Assembly: GCA_026120185.1 (NCBI GenBank)
Contig: JANUWF010001218.1
Span: 3,162,001-3,226,000 of the forward strand
From: Voacanga thouarsii
Taxonomy: Eukaryota; Streptophyta; Magnoliopsida; Gentianales; Apocynaceae
DNA length: 64,000 bases
Reading direction: 5' to 3'
In this document: piece by piece, positions 61,830 through 64,000 of the stretch
Layout: each line of letters begins with the position of its first letter
Position numbering within the stretch: position 1 is the stretch's first letter
Position numbers and translations under genes: made by a program
Notes under the pieces: generated by a model
The model's input: only the letters and a program-made list of their open reading frames with translations
What the model was told of the DNA's origin: nothing
Databases searched by the model: none

Positions 61830-64000
61830 AGCAGAACTGTAAAGATTGATGATAGGCAAGGTAGACAGATTGTGCAAAAACTGTGCTGGAGACAAGGCCT
61901 TAGTGAAGATATTAGCAAGTTGTATTGATGAACGAACTGGAAGTGGTTTAATGAGACTAGTGACATACTTCTCACGGACAAAATGACAATCAAGCTCTAG
62001 ATGCTTAGTTCTTTCATGAAAATTGCTATTCTCTGTAATTTGTATAGCTCCTCTATTATCACAAAACAAAGGAGTTGGTAGTGTAGGAGGGAACTAGAGT
62101 TTTGCAAGTAGATATGTTAGCCATTGAACTTCACATGTAACTTGTCTCATAACTCTATATTCAGCTTTTGTAGAATTAAGAGACACTGTGGTTTGTTTCT
62201 TTGACTTCCATGAAATCAAGGAATCTCCAAGAAAAACACAAAAACTAGTGACAGATTTCCTTATCTCTTTGCACTCTCCCCAATCTGAATCACTCTATGC
62301 TGTCAATTTATTATTTAAAATGGTTGGAAAGAACAATCCTTGGCCAGGAGCAGTTTTAAGATATCTCAAAATCCTATATGCTGCCAATAAATGTCCCTTA
62401 GTAGGTTTATCTAAAAACTGAGAAAGCTGTTGCACCCTATAACATATGTCTGGTCGTGTGGCTGTTAGATGCAAAAGCTTTCCAACAATTTGTCTGAAAA
62501 GATGATTTGAAGGCAATGTTTGAGATCCAACATGTCCCTTGCCACTATAATCTATAGGTGTAGATATAGGTTTTTTGCCTAGAAAACCAAAATGCGCCAA
62601 CATCTCTAATGTATATTTTCTTTAGCATAAAGTAATTCCCTTTTCTATCCTGGCTATCTCCATTCCTAGAAAATATCTCAGAAGTCCAAGATCTTTAATA
62701 GTGAATTCTTGATCCAATTGTTGTTTAACTCTGTCAATCTCAATGAGATCATTTTCTGCCAAGATCAAATCATCTACATATACAAGTAGGACAGTGATAT
62801 GGTGATGATGCCTTTTTATGAACAAACTAGTATCACTAGCAGCATTTGTATATCCTTGATGTAATAAGAAGTACTCAATTTCTGATGCCACTACCTACTT
62901 GCCTGTTTGAGGCCATATAAGGACTTCTGAAGTTTGCAAACTAAGTTAGGTTGAGGAGACTCAAAACCAGGTGGTAGTACTATGTATACTTCTTCAACCA
63001 AGTCATGCAAAAAGGCATTATTAATATCCAATTGATGTAAAAACCAACCTTGTTGTGCTGTTAATGCAAGAACAAGTCTAACTATAGTTATTCTGACAAC
63101 TGGAGGAAATGTTTCCAAAAAATCTATGCCTGCCTGCTGTGTGTATCCTTTGGCTACTAACCGAACTTTATACCTCTCAATAGTTCCATCTGCTCTATGT
63201 TTGATCTTAAACACTCATTTGCAGCCAATGGCTGTTTTATTTGGTGGTAATTGCACCAAGGTCCAAGTCTGATTTTTCTCAGGTGCTAAAATCTCTACTT
63301 TCATAGCTGTCTTCCACTCTTCTAACTGCATAGCCTCATGAAAATTATTAGGTTCCTTATGTAAAGTCATGTTCATTACATAGAATTTATATTCAGGGCT
63401 AAGATGGTAAAGTGTATACATAGAATGGATAGAATGAGAAGTAGAACATAAAGATAGAGCACTGCAGATATAATCATCAAGATAGGCAGGTTTATGCTTT
63501 TCTCTACTGGATTTCCTTACAATAGGCACATGATCAGGGTGAGAAGGATGATCAGGTTGTGAAAGTAGATCCCTAGAATCATTTCCATTCATATGAGAGG
63601 AACTGAAGGATGGAATTTCTATGGTAGAATGATAAAAAAACAGAAAAGGATTTCTGATATGATCAGAAGAAGATGTAGAATCTAAAGAATTCTTGTAGGA
63701 TCTTTGTCTGCAAGGAAAGATGAATTCATGGAATGTCATATCTCTAGAGACAGAAATTTTGTTAGACAGCAGATCAAGCAAAATATAACCCTTGCTAAAA
63801 TGTGATAAACTAAGATACACTGATGGTTTACCTTTTGGATCAAATTTTGAATGACTTGGTTCAAGATTGGCAGCAAAACAAAGACATCCAAAAACCTTGA
63901 GTTGTTCATATTTAAGAACTCTAGAATATAACATTTCATAGGGACTTTTGTTGTTAAGCAGAGGAGTAGGGGTGAGATTTATAAGGTATGCAACATATTG
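61830..64000 (-). pseudogene. Copia pol (integrase C-terminus, RT, RNase H), broken
   Basis: Minus-strand blocks from the right edge are: integrase C-terminal part (LKVFGCLCFAANLEPSHSKF, 63900); linker ending QLPPNKTAIGCK; reverse transcriptase ([20 protein letters not shown], then [28 protein letters not shown] and the YVDD site in LLVYVDDLILAEND near 62780); the connection region (RQIVGKLLHLTATRPDICY); and RNase H ([31 protein letters not shown], with catalytic Asp, Glu and Asp). In-frame stops follow GCK, QASR, ITLC, KLTA and LAKL, and there is one frameshift after the second stop. No functional polyprotein can be made. Confidence 0.9.

Larger units (their letters stand above)
61451..64000 (-). 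mobile_element. Ty1/Copia retrotransposon, 3' half, continues past the window edge
   Basis: The 3' LTR (61451-61803) is preceded on the minus strand by the purine tract GGATTGAGGGGGGG. RNase H, reverse transcriptase and the C-terminal part of integrase follow toward the right edge, so gag, the integrase core and the 5' LTR lie beyond 64000. Coding sequence is interrupted by several stops and one frameshift. It faces the plus-strand Copia remnant at 57.7-59.8 kb; the LTR sequences differ, so they are separate families. Confidence 0.92.

Overview
The window is nuclear DNA of a flowering plant, most likely a core eudicot. Evidence: AT-rich spacers, GT-AG introns, a plant-type S-adenosylmethionine decarboxylase gene with its two leader uORFs, a plant NIK-type receptor kinase, an F-box/LRR gene, a plant tRNA-His, and plant transposon families (MULE, hAT, Stowaway, Copia, RTE LINE). 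Species cannot be read from the sequence; the uORF and kinase would fit an asterid, which is only an impression.

Layout: 1-5.2 kb is spacer with one MITE-like element. 5.2-8.2 kb holds an intact S-adenosylmethionine decarboxylase gene (+). 8.8-9.4 kb is a pure two-part microsatellite, (AAT)89(GAT)119. 9.96-21.44 kb is a decayed composite Mutator-like element with a broken MURA-type transposase and a broken plant-mobile-domain gene; a 2 kb solo LTR sits inside the latter. Another solo-LTR-like unit (-) abuts its right end. 24.46 kb is tRNA-His(GTG). 24.5-33 kb is spacer with two MITEs. 33.4-36.5 kb is an intact 11-exon NIK-type receptor kinase (+), convergent with an intact three-coding-exon F-box/LRR gene (-, 39.0-37.5 kb).

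From 40 kb on the window is mostly nested transposons: a Copia element with both LTRs and an AATAT target duplication (40,085-45,653, -); an approximately full-length RTE LINE with a 20-bp target duplication inside a DNA transposon; a Stowaway MITE split by a solo LTR of the same family as the one in the MULE; an unidentified gene relic; a truncated Copia (+) carrying an hAT MITE; and a Copia element (-) running off the right edge.

Three protein genes and one tRNA look functional. They act in separate processes (polyamine synthesis, receptor signalling, ubiquitin ligase substrate choice, translation) and form no cluster. I found no convincing new multi-gene system. The points most worth checking are the uORF intron that stays open if retained, the pure microsatellite, the MULE that carries a plant mobile domain gene, and the insertion histories fixed by exact target duplications. 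All coordinates and translations were worked out by eye.
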